Shown: positions 16,010-23,679 of the stretch, in pieces
Layout: each line of letters begins with the position of its first letter
Numbering within the stretch: the first letter of the stretch is position 1
NCBI GenBank assembly: GCA_026014725.1
Contig: JAOZHV010000044.1
Coordinates: forward strand, 92,272-156,271
Length of the DNA stretch: 64,000 nucleotides
Source of the DNA: Candidatus Bathyarchaeota archaeon
GTDB lineage: Archaea; Thermoproteota; Bathyarchaeia; Bathyarchaeales; Bathycorpusculaceae
Direction of reading: 5' to 3'
The notes under the pieces: model-generated
Seen by the model: the letters and a program-made list of their open reading frames with translations, nothing else
Database searches by the model: none
Told to the model about the DNA's origin: nothing
Position numbers and translations under genes: made by a program

Positions 16010-17000
16010 CTAGAATGTTGATATGTACTCGCGGAAAACGGGAAATATTGGAATAGGTCTAATAATATGCATTTCAGTCTTTGTAACGCCAGGCATGTCT
16101 GTAAGCTGGTCTTGAATTGATAATAATTGATCAACATCTTTTATCATGGCTTCTACTAATAAGTCAAAATTGCCACTGGTCTGAACAATTAAAACTATGT
16201 CTGGGATTGTGCAAATTTTTTCTACCACTGAAATCACATCGCTTTGAGACCCAAATGCCAAATAAAAAGTGGCTAAACCGTGGTACCCAAGTTTTGCTGT
16301 ATCAAGCTGAATTGAGACCTTAACTATGCCTTTTTCCTTTAGTTTTCTGTATCTTCTTGCAATAGTATCTGTTGAAACCCCAATTTCCTTAGCCAGTTTT
16401 CTAAAAGAAACTCGACCATCGGCTGAAAGTTTTTCAATTATGCATCTATCAGTTTGGTCAACCTGTTTAGTTCCCTCTGATTTATATAGTGTTACATAAC
16501 CGTTTTTTTCTACATTATCTTTGCTCGGCATTTTCTTCGTCGGAACTATTGCCAAGTTTTCTCTAATATTTCTTATACCAATCCAGATGTAGGTTCTTAT
16601 GTCTGAGACTGAAGGAATTTTTCTAATCCTTTCTTTTAAATTTTCTAATCCTTCTATTTGCTCCATTGTTGCGACTGCATTTACCTGCGATTTTCCAACT
16701 GTCAGCCAAGCGGAATGGATATTCGGCATTTTTTGTACATACTTTACGGTTCGATCTGCTAGATGCGGTTCGATCTTGAATGTAATGTTGCCAACTATGT
16801 TATACCCTATGCTGGGGTAATACAGTTGAATAGATGAACCAACAATTATGCCAGCGTCTTCGAGTTCTTTAAATCGTTTCCATATCATGCTATCTGATAT
16901 TTCTAATGCTTCTGCAATTTCGCTAAAATTTTTTCTGCCGTCTTTTAGTAATTCTTTGATTATTTTGACGTCGATGTTATCGATTTTTTTCGTTATGCAA
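16010..17000 (-). CDS. Lrp/AsnC-family regulator with two HTH-ligand units
   Basis: A duplicated Lrp-type protein: an N-terminal HTH plus alpha/beta domain, and a second HTH (DRCIIEKLSADGRVSFRKLA, then DTIARRYRKLKEKGIV) plus ligand domain. The uninterrupted ATG-started part is 16010-16888, but codons upstream encode the missing half of the first HTH (DNIDVKIIKELLKDGRKNFS, then EIAEALEISDS). No ATG, GTG or TTG lies in frame there. Dropping one A from the A7 run at 16984-16990 links to TTG at 17000, downstream of a TATA-like TATTTAAAT. The Lrp family senses amino acids or similar small molecules. Confidence 0.8.
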
Positions 17001-17174
17001 ACCTGACTTGATGTTTTCTGAAGTCTAATTTAAATAGTTTCCGTTTTATTTTTAGCATTATTTTCTGACAAAAAAACAATTTTACCTCTTAATAAATTGA
17101 TTTTATCAGAAAATTTTATCATATTTCAAAAATCTTAAATATGCTATCGATAGACTAGAAAATAGGGAAAAAAA

Positions 17175-19730
17175 TTGAAATTGATAAAAATAACTTCAAT
17201 TTCTAAAACGATTATTTTGCTTCTGATGCTGACTATTATTGCAACATCTCTGCCCATTGTCAGTTCTCAAAATTTCATCACAAAAAGGACTTATGCTTAC
17301 ATAGGTGCTACACCAAATCCGGTAGGTGTCGGTCAAGAGACTTTGATTCACGTTGGAATCACAGACAGCTTGGAAATCGTAACAGACGGCTGGACAGGTT
17401 TGACGGTGACCGTGACTAAACCAGATGGAACCACCGAAACTTTGGGTCCATTCAAAACTGACTCGACAGGTGGCACAGGAACCGTATACATCCCCGAAAC
17501 GCAGGGTACATACAAACTGCAGACTCACTTTCCAGCACAAAATTACACTTGGACAATGCCTCCAGTTTTCAACCCTGAACTCGGCGGCAAAACCGTTTTG
17601 TACCAAGCAAGTGACAGCGAGATAATAGACCTTATAGTAACTGCTGAGCCTCAACAGGTTTGGTCTGGTATTCCTCTCCCGACAGAATACTGGAGCCGCC
17701 CAATAGATGCGCAGTTAAGGGAGTGGGCAACAATTTCAGCAAACTGGCTTGCCTACCCAACTAATTTAGTCGCACCTTACAATGATAACGCCCCAGAGAC
17801 CGCGCATATCCTGTGGGCAAAACCGCTCACAACAGGAGGATTAGCTGGAGGGTCACTTGGGGAGCATTCATTTGAAAGTGGAGATGCATATGAAGGCAAA
17901 TTTGGTGATTGGGAAAGCGCAGAATGGGGCGGAGGAAGCGCGGTAATTATCAATGGGATTCTCTATTACAACAGGTACACATATCGGTCGATTCTGCCAT
18001 ACTTCTTTGTACCATCAATGTGGAACCAGCAGGGAATTGTAGCTGTTGATCTGCGCACTGGTAACGAATTATGGTTCAGAAATAACACTCGATTAACCTT
18101 TGGCCAAACACTCTATTGGGACTCATACAACTACCACGGCGTCTTCTCATATCTTTGGGAGATAGTTGAAAGCATGGATTTCGCAACCTTCACTGTAAAA
18201 CATACTTGGAATGCTTATGATCCATTTACTGGTGAATGGGCTTACAGCATAAGCAATGTGCCTAAAGGCAACAGATTATACGGTCCAAACGGTGAAATCT
18301 GCATATACGACGTCAACTTGGCCCAAGGCTGGATTGCTTTATGGAACTCAACCAAAGTTATCGCTTCCGAGGGCAGCTGGGGCTCTGCTGCTAATATTCA
18401 AAAGACCTTCGACGGTCAAAACGGCTACGTATGGAACAAAACTATACCAAGAAACTTGCCTGGAAGTGCCACTGGAACCTTCCCAACAATGACCACTTTT
18501 CTCGAAGACATTCTTGTAGGTACCAATGCTGGCGGATTTACTTTCGTAGGAAATGACCCTGTCTCAATATGGGCAATAAACCTCAAACCAGGACAAGAAG
18601 GCACCTTGCTATATAACAAAAACTGGACGCGGCCACACGCAGATTTAACATTAAGCTTTGCTGCTTCAAGTTCAGAAGATAGAGTTTTCACTCTATGGGC
18701 AAAAGAAGAAAGAACACACTACGGCTTTAACATGGATACAGGAGAAAAAATTTGGGGTCCAACTGCGCCGCAAAAGTATCTTGACATTTTTGGCATGCAT
18801 ACAGCCTTCGCTTATGGAAAATACTACTCAGTTGGCATGAGCGGAAACGTTTATTGTTACAATGCCAAGACAGGTGCGCTTCTATGGAATTACAGTTACC
18901 GCGACCCGTTAAATGAGGTTCTATGGTCAAATGATTGGTCTATCCGACCGCTGTTCTTTGCTGATGGGAAGCTTTACCTAGGTCAGACTGAGCACTCACC
19001 TGTTAATCCTTTGCCTCGCGGTGCTCCTTTCATTTGTCTTGATGCAGAAACCGGTGAAGAAGTTTGGTCAATTGCTGGTGCGTTCCGACAAACGGATTGG
19101 GGTGGACGCGCTGTAATCGGTGACAGCATAATAGCAACTATGGATACATATGACCAACGCGTCTATGCTATAGGCAAGGGTCCGAGTGCAACAACTATCA
19201 ATGCACCAGATGTATCTATTACCCTTGGAAAGTCGGTAATGATCAAGGGCACTGTGACTGACGTATCTGCTGGCACAAAAGATTCCTCAGTGATGGCGCG
19301 CTTTCCAAATGGAGTCGCAGCAGTATCTGATGAGAGCATGAGCGCGTGGATGCTATATGTATATAAGCAGTTCCCACGCCCAACAGACATTGAAGGAGTA
19401 ACAGTCACCTTAAGCGTCATTGACTCCAACAATAACTATCGAGAAATCGGAACCGCTACAACTGACGAGGACGGATTCTTCAGGTTCTCATGGGCACCAG
19501 ACATTCCCGGTCAATTCACACTTTATGCATCATTTAGCGGTACTAAATCATATTGGCCTTCGCATGCTGTAACCGCGTTCACGGTTGACCCAGAACCGAC
19601 CGCATCCCCATACCCTGAAGTTAATTTGCCTCCAACTGAAATGTACTTCGCCATCTCAACAATCGCAATAATCATCTCAATAGCAATAGTAGGCCTAATC
19701 GTCGTGATACAGCTCAAGAAACGACCATAA
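17175..19730 (+). CDS. Secreted PQQ-like beta-propeller protein with Ig-like domains and membrane anchor
   Basis: An 851-residue exported protein. Signal peptide in residues 1-32; an Ig-like strand domain (about 33-125); a central beta-propeller with PQQ-type blades (for example AVDLRTGNELWFRNN, NAKTGALLWNYSY, LDAETGEEVWSIAG); another Ig-like domain near 690-800; and a final membrane helix (MYFAISTIAIIISIAIVGLI) with basic tail. The TTG at 17175 is preceded by AGGG. Similar propellers are common on archaeal cell surfaces, but substrate or partner is unknown and real PQQ binding is not implied. It is divergent from the Lrp regulator, which could control it. Confidence 0.88.
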   Translation: MKLIKITSISKTIILLLMLTIIATSLPIVSSQNFITKRTYAYIGATPNPVGVGQETLIHVGITDSLEIVTDGWTGLTVTVTKPDGTTETLGPFKTDSTGGTGTVYIPETQGTYKLQTHFPAQNYTWTMPPVFNPELGGKTVLYQASDSEIIDLIVTAEPQQVWSGIPLPTEYWSRPIDAQLREWATISANWLAYPTNLVAPYNDNAPETAHILWAKPLTTGGLAGGSLGEHSFESGDAYEGKFGDWESAEWGGGSAVIINGILYYNRYTYRSILPYFFVPSMWNQQGIVAVDLRTGNELWFRNNTRLTFGQTLYWDSYNYHGVFSYLWEIVESMDFATFTVKHTWNAYDPFTGEWAYSISNVPKGNRLYGPNGEICIYDVNLAQGWIALWNSTKVIASEGSWGSAANIQKTFDGQNGYVWNKTIPRNLPGSATGTFPTMTTFLEDILVGTNAGGFTFVGNDPVSIWAINLKPGQEGTLLYNKNWTRPHADLTLSFAASSSEDRVFTLWAKEERTHYGFNMDTGEKIWGPTAPQKYLDIFGMHTAFAYGKYYSVGMSGNVYCYNAKTGALLWNYSYRDPLNEVLWSNDWSIRPLFFADGKLYLGQTEHSPVNPLPRGAPFICLDAETGEEVWSIAGAFRQTDWGGRAVIGDSIIATMDTYDQRVYAIGKGPSATTINAPDVSITLGKSVMIKGTVTDVSAGTKDSSVMARFPNGVAAVSDESMSAWMLYVYKQFPRPTDIEGVTVTLSVIDSNNNYREIGTATTDEDGFFRFSWAPDIPGQFTLYASFSGTKSYWPSHAVTAFTVDPEPTASPYPEVNLPPTEMYFAISTIAIIISIAIVGLIVVIQLKKRP

Positions 19731-19766
19731 CATCATACCAAAATAAGCTACGCTAACAAACCTCTC

Positions 19767-19784
19767 TTTTTTTTTTAAAAAAAA
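19767..19784 (+). terminator. T10-A8 run downstream of the PQQ gene
   Basis: Ten Ts followed by eight As lie 37 bp after the stop codon of the propeller gene. Archaeal RNA polymerase terminates on U-rich tracts, so this is a plausible terminator; no strong GC stem is needed or seen. The rest of the 270-bp gap to 20001 shows no gene. Confidence 0.5.
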
Positions 19785-20000
19785 TCAATAAAAAAATGCG
19801 TTTAGAAGGCTCAACCAAGACAGCATAGTAATTTTTTGCCTGAGGAAAAAAGCTGTATGAGTAGCTTGAAAGAAACAAGCGCCAAGAAATAGACAGCAAA
19901 GGGACATTGGTGAAATAATGTTCAAGTTCCTGCTTCATTTTAGTGTTTTTCAATCATTAATAAAAATTTATTAGCCACCTGTTCTGAATAGAAGTAAACT

Positions 20001-20723
20001 ATGAAGCACCTAAACAAAATTTTCGCGATATTGTTAATTGTAACTATAATAGCTGCTGCAACGCCTTTTGTCCTGTTAAAAACAGAATCAGATATAATTC
20101 AAGTAACACAAGAAATCAGGCTTGGAGAAAAAAACGCTAAACCACAATCACCACCAGGAAAACCGGTCCCAAACAGCCCAGATTACAAACTATCCATAAA
20201 CAAAGCCAAAACAGACATACCAGTTACCTTCACAGTATACGCATCCTATGATGGGCTTGAAGTAAAATTCATAACAAACGCAATCGCGTCAGCCGCTCAA
20301 ACGTGGGATGATGCAACATCAGTAAACCTGCTATTAGATTACAACAATCCAGTCGTAATAGGTACAGGCACAGCGAAAGTCGAATTAAATGGGGAAAACG
20401 CTGTATTCTTTGCAGACTATTCAGATAGCAACGTTATTGCAATGGCTTCCTATTGGTACAGCCGAGTTACTAAGGAAATACTCGAATGTGATATACTGTT
20501 CAATACAGATTTTCAGTGGGGAGACGCCTCTATTAATCCGTCAATAATGGATTTACAAAACATTGCAACACATGAAATAGGACACTTCTTTAATCTAGCC
20601 GACATATACGACACATCAAAGAATACTCTAACAATGTATGGAATATCATGGGAAGGAGACATCCAAAAAAGAGACCTTGAACCGGGAGACATTGCAGGAA
20701 TCAAAGCTGTCTTTGGCCAATAA
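20001..20723 (+). CDS. Secreted matrixin-like zinc metalloprotease
   Basis: A 240-residue exported protein with a signal peptide (KIFAILLIVTIIAAATPFVL) and a compact metzincin-type domain. The zinc helix is His191-Glu-Ile-Gly-His195-FFNLAD201, followed by a possible Met-turn in LTMYG. The matrixin pattern has His at the third ligand position; here it is Asp201. The ending DIAGIKAVFG resembles the C-terminal helix of bacterial and archaeal matrixins. Likely a cell-surface or secreted protease. Convergent with the histidine kinase gene, 49 bp away. Confidence 0.82.
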   Translation: MKHLNKIFAILLIVTIIAAATPFVLLKTESDIIQVTQEIRLGEKNAKPQSPPGKPVPNSPDYKLSINKAKTDIPVTFTVYASYDGLEVKFITNAIASAAQTWDDATSVNLLLDYNNPVVIGTGTAKVELNGENAVFFADYSDSNVIAMASYWYSRVTKEILECDILFNTDFQWGDASINPSIMDLQNIATHEIGHFFNLADIYDTSKNTLTMYGISWEGDIQKRDLEPGDIAGIKAVFGQ

Positions 20724-20771
20724 GCAATCCCTATCTTTTTCTTACTCAGCCACTAAGCAATATTGGTTAAC

Positions 20772-21824
20772 TTACAACTTACCACTTGGTAATGTAACGG
20801 TAAACGTTGTTCCTTTATTTAGGGTGCTAGTTACAGTAATTTTGCCGCCATGTGCCTCAACGATACGTTTACATATAGACAACCCAAAACCCATACCTTG
20901 AGCTTTAGTGGTGAAGAGCGGCGTAAAAAGTTTTGACATAACCTCATCAGACATACCCTTCCCAGAATCTTTAAACATAAAATCAACATTATCTCCGTTT
21001 GCACGGCTGCTTATCTCAAGCGTTCCACCATGCGGCATCGCTTCAAAGGCGTTCATTATAAGATTAGTAAATACTCGCTGAATCTTTGCTGCGTCAACTA
21101 GCATCAATGGTAAACTTTGAACGTTAACTGAGATGACTATTCCTTCGGGGGGTTTAATCGACAATCTCAAATAGTCAATTAAAGATTTCGGAGAATATTC
21201 CTCAAGCTCCAAGCGCAATTCACGGCTGTAATCAAGCAAATCCTCAACTATTTTATTTGAATACTCAATTGACTTATCCAGTATAGCAAGCATTTCATTA
21301 CCTGTTTCATCCAAGGTAGCTTGCCTTTTCCTTAGCAAATACACAGCATTCTTCATGGATGTAAGTGGATTACGTAAATCATGCCCAATCATCCCTGCTA
21401 ATTCACCAATAGCCGCTAACCTCTCAGATTTTAGAAGTTGCTTGTGCGCCTCTTCAAGTTGCTTTGTCCTTTCCGAAAGCAATGAGTCCAATTCCACGGC
21501 TGAGCGTTCTAACTTCTTTTCCAGTTCCTTTTTTTCAGTAATATTTTCGATTATGAATGCAAAATGCTCTTTTTTTGGGCTGAAAACATAACACGAGAAC
21601 CACCTATCCGAATTGTACATTAACTCGAACGTTTGGCTCTTTCCTGTGAGGGCAACTTGACTGCATATCTGGAAAAGCTCTGGATGTTTCTTTATTAGTT
21701 CTGGGGTTGCTGTACTAGCGCTCTTGCCAACAATTTCAGACTTTTTAATTCCAGATAATCGTTCAATGGCATCATTAGCTTCAAGATAAATAAAATCAAC
21801 GGGTTGCTCGTCTTTAAAAATCAT
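20772..21824 (-). CDS. PAS-domain sensor histidine kinase, C-terminal part of a frameshifted gene
   Basis: A 350-residue segment with a PAS domain (about 1-105), a coiled linker, the HisKA phosphoacceptor in IGHDLRNPLTSMKNA, an N box in FTNLIMNAFEAM, G1 in DSGKGMSDEV and G2 in GMGFGLSICKRIVEAHGG. All catalytic motifs are intact. No membrane helix, so a cytoplasmic sensor. The reading frame continues upstream through the ATG (GFAYCK precedes it), and the preceding PAS linker lies in other frames: one missing A at 21843-21845 and another at 21968-21970 separate it from the 21889-22347 fragment. No partner response regulator is adjacent. Confidence 0.9.
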   Translation of the reverse strand: MIFKDEQPVDFIYLEANDAIERLSGIKKSEIVGKSASTATPELIKKHPELFQICSQVALTGKSQTFELMYNSDRWFSCYVFSPKKEHFAFIIENITEKKELEKKLERSAVELDSLLSERTKQLEEAHKQLLKSERLAAIGELAGMIGHDLRNPLTSMKNAVYLLRKRQATLDETGNEMLAILDKSIEYSNKIVEDLLDYSRELRLELEEYSPKSLIDYLRLSIKPPEGIVISVNVQSLPLMLVDAAKIQRVFTNLIMNAFEAMPHGGTLEISSRANGDNVDFMFKDSGKGMSDEVMSKLFTPLFTTKAQGMGFGLSICKRIVEAHGGKITVTSTLNKGTTFTVTLPSGKL

Positions 21825-21888
21825 TTTACAGTATGCAAACCCTTTAAAAGGTTCTCAAAAAGCAAACGATATTTTTCTTCACTATTTT

Positions 21889-22347
21889 TTAGCCTCTCTT
21901 CAATTTTCTTTCGTTCAGATATGTTTCTAATGATGTCGATGAACCCGATTCTTTCGCCAGATTCATCTTTATGATGGCTTTTGTTATCTCTACAGGTACT
22001 TCAAACCCTTTTTTTGTTAAGACAGTGAATTCGTCAAATTTCCCTTCTCCTGTAGTCAGACATTCAATTGAGATGCGCATTGCCTTCTGGCGGTCTTTCT
22101 CAGCAAGGAAGTCCAGAACATGCTTCCCCAACAAATCGTTTTTATCATCACTCCCATAGATTTTCAAAACGGCTTCGTTAACATAAGAAATGAAGCCATC
22201 TAAATTTGTGAGAATTATCCCGTCTAAAGATAAGTTGACAGCAAGCCTAAATACTGGTTCTTGGAACACGTTTGGTTGCCCGTTTTCCTGCCTTTTAACC
22301 TTTAATCCCTTAGCTGGGCTTCCTTGGTTCTTACTTCCAATAGCCAT
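21889..22347 (-). CDS. N-terminal PAS part of the same frameshifted histidine kinase
   Basis: A 152-residue fragment. Residues 30-125 are a PAS domain (LSLDGIILTNLDGFISYVNE, then GKHVLDFLAEKDRQKAM and TKKGFEVPVEITKAIIK). After IIK the frame gives nonsense, whereas the next frame reads DESGERIGFIDIIRNISERK, the normal PAS C-terminus, then KNSEEKYRLLFENLLKG leading towards the downstream kinase. Adding one A at 21968-21970 and one at 21843-21845 would give a single kinase of about 525 residues with two PAS domains. Whether the breaks are real is open. Confidence 0.85.
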   Translation of the reverse strand: MAIGSKNQGSPAKGLKVKRQENGQPNVFQEPVFRLAVNLSLDGIILTNLDGFISYVNEAVLKIYGSDDKNDLLGKHVLDFLAEKDRQKAMRISIECLTTGEGKFDEFTVLTKKGFEVPVEITKAIIKMNLAKESGSSTSLETYLNERKLKRG

Positions 22348-22783
22348 TCAGTACACTTTCTAGTTAACAAACGGCTCGTGAATAAAGTAACTTTTGGATT
22401 CTAAATAAGAATTATGAATACATGCTGATTAAATATGCTGTCGTCTAAGAAGAAAACATTTCCAAGTTGCGGCTGTTTTAAGACTAAACGAATAGCGACT
22501 ATATTTGTATCCTAATATTCAACCTATGCAGAAACCTATAGGGGGGTCTATGTTTTTGCGGGCATATTTGTAGTCTATTAGAGGTTCTATGTACAAACCT
22601 ATAGGGGGTTAGGTGCTATTGATGCTTTTTCAAGCCAAAAGCATGCTAAAAAATTTGTGACCCATCGAGAGAAAGGGTAGCGGATAAACAACTTCACTTT
22701 AACTATCCCTCCCCTCTTATGAAATACCATTCCTCGCGTGTTTTAAATAGCCCTTCACATGAATTAAATTTCAGGTAAAACAA
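22348..22783. other. 436-bp gap holding a tandem repeat pair and the zinc-ribbon promoter region
   Basis: The gap between the kinase gene and the small zinc-ribbon gene contains the tandem P-unit pair (22501-22614), then TTCAAGCCAAAAGCATGCT (about 22629-22647), which also occurs at the 36-kb locus. I see no convincing open frame on either strand. Confidence 0.6.
22501..22614 (+). repeat. Dispersed G-run repeat, tandem P-unit pair
   Basis: Two units, 22501-22552 and 22563-22614, share ATATTTG...CTAWTA...CTATG...AAACCTATAGGGGG and lie head to tail. They resemble the single unit at 13383-13433 and the inverted pair at 36177-36288. In both pair loci the second unit is followed by TTCAAGCCAAAAGCATGCT. 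Function unknown. Confidence 0.8.
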
Positions 22784-22957
22784 ATGGATATTGTAAAAGA
22801 TAGAACAGGCGAAACTTGCCCATTTTGTGGAAAAGGAAAACTTTACCCTGAAGGTAAAGCAGGATTTACTGAACCCCTTGAAAAGCCTCAATATGGACTC
22901 AGCGAAGCATTCACAGATTATGAATGTGATAAATGCCACAAAAAACAAGTTCCATGA
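22784..22957 (+). CDS. Small zinc-ribbon protein
   Basis: A 57-residue protein with two CxxC knuckles, CPFC near residue 12 and CDKC near residue 49, plus acidic and aromatic residues between. ATG at 22784 follows AGGT. It resembles small archaeal zinc ribbons of unknown function. It sits inside the repeat locus, between the tandem P pair and the D element, and is absent from the otherwise similar 36-kb locus. Confidence 0.7.
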   Translation: MDIVKDRTGETCPFCGKGKLYPEGKAGFTEPLEKPQYGLSEAFTDYECDKCHKKQVP

Positions 22958-23090
22958 AAATTAGTTCTTCGAAAAGCCCTAAGTCGACAAATATCAAAAC
23001 CTCTGCCAAATTTTCTAATGATAGCACCTAACAGACGAAAGTCTACATGAACCCCAAAACAGACAAAGACTTTACAGAACCCTTGTAAGT

Positions 23091-23172
23091 GCTTTTTATA
23101 GGGGGATAGGGGTAGCTGGAGAGCAACAACAAACCACGACCATTGGTAGTATAAATAAGGGGGTATAGGTTT
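23091..23172 (+). repeat. Dispersed G-run repeat, D element
   Basis: The element reads GCTTTTTATAGGGGGATAGG, then GGTAGC, then GAGAGCAACAACAAACCACG, then ACCATTGGTAGTATAAATAAG followed by GGGGTATAGG. Related copies are at 35924-35999 (inverted) and, for the first 45 bp, at 52627-52670. TTTTTATA and TATAAATA resemble archaeal TATA boxes, so the element may carry a small transcription unit; this is inference. Confidence 0.75.
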
Positions 23173-23516
23173 CCCAGAGACGTTGAGAATTAGGCTTTTG
23201 CGTTGTTGTTTTATTGCTTTTTTAATGTGTTTTTTGAGTGGTCAAATTGCTTATAGGCAAGCACTATTCGGTATTTTAAGTGTTAAAAAAAGCTAACTAA
23301 GCCAAACTCGAGGTGAAAAGACGGCTAAAACCAACCTTACTTTTGGGCGATTCACGTAAACCCACTCCACAGGCAAACCCAAAAAACATCACAACCGCTT
23401 CCCTGCCGCAAAACACCAATTACACCGCACAACGCAACTCAACAAACAAAAATTAAACCAACAACTCTACGAAACTTTAACAACCCTACACTTTACAACC
23501 AATACACATAAAAAAG

Positions 23517-23524
23517 TTTATATG
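23517..23524 (+). promoter_or_regulatory. TATA-like box for the rpoB operon
   Basis: TTTATATG lies in the A/T-rich sequence before rpoB. An archaeal start about 25 bp downstream would give a leader of roughly 130 nt containing a strong GGAGG and a short open frame. Confidence 0.45.
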
Positions 23525-23609
23525 ATAGGTACGTAGCATGTGTTTGTGCTCTTAGAAAAGTTAAAACCCTTTTTCAAATCGGATGTCCAACCTCGGAGGA
23601 ATTAAAAAA

Positions 23610-23675
23610 TTGAAAACCCCCACTCAACTAAACATAATTATCAACTCACAAACAACAAACTCACGGGAGAACTAA
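23610..23675 (+). CDS. Possible 21-residue leader peptide upstream of rpoB
   Basis: TTG at 23610 sits 8 bp after a strong GGAGGA and opens a 21-codon frame (starting KTPTQLNIII) that stops at 23675, four bases before the rpoB GTG. The Shine-Dalgarno is better than the one directly before rpoB (GGGAG). It could be a translated leader coupled to rpoB or a chance frame; no homology recognised. Confidence 0.3.
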   Translation: MKTPTQLNIIINSQTTNSREN

Positions 23676-23679
23676 AAAC

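Larger units (their letters stand above)
22958..23679. other. 720-bp gap upstream of rpoB: D repeat, promoter and a 21-codon frame; no rpoH
   Basis: This stretch holds the D element (23091-23172), a TATA-like box (23517-23524) and a short frame (23610-23675). I searched it for rpoH (RNA polymerase subunit H, often directly upstream of rpoB in archaea) and found no candidate. Confidence 0.6.

Noticed and set aside
22501-23172. CRISPR array
   Set aside because: Units are only paired, spacers vary in length and are themselves partly conserved, and no cas genes are present.
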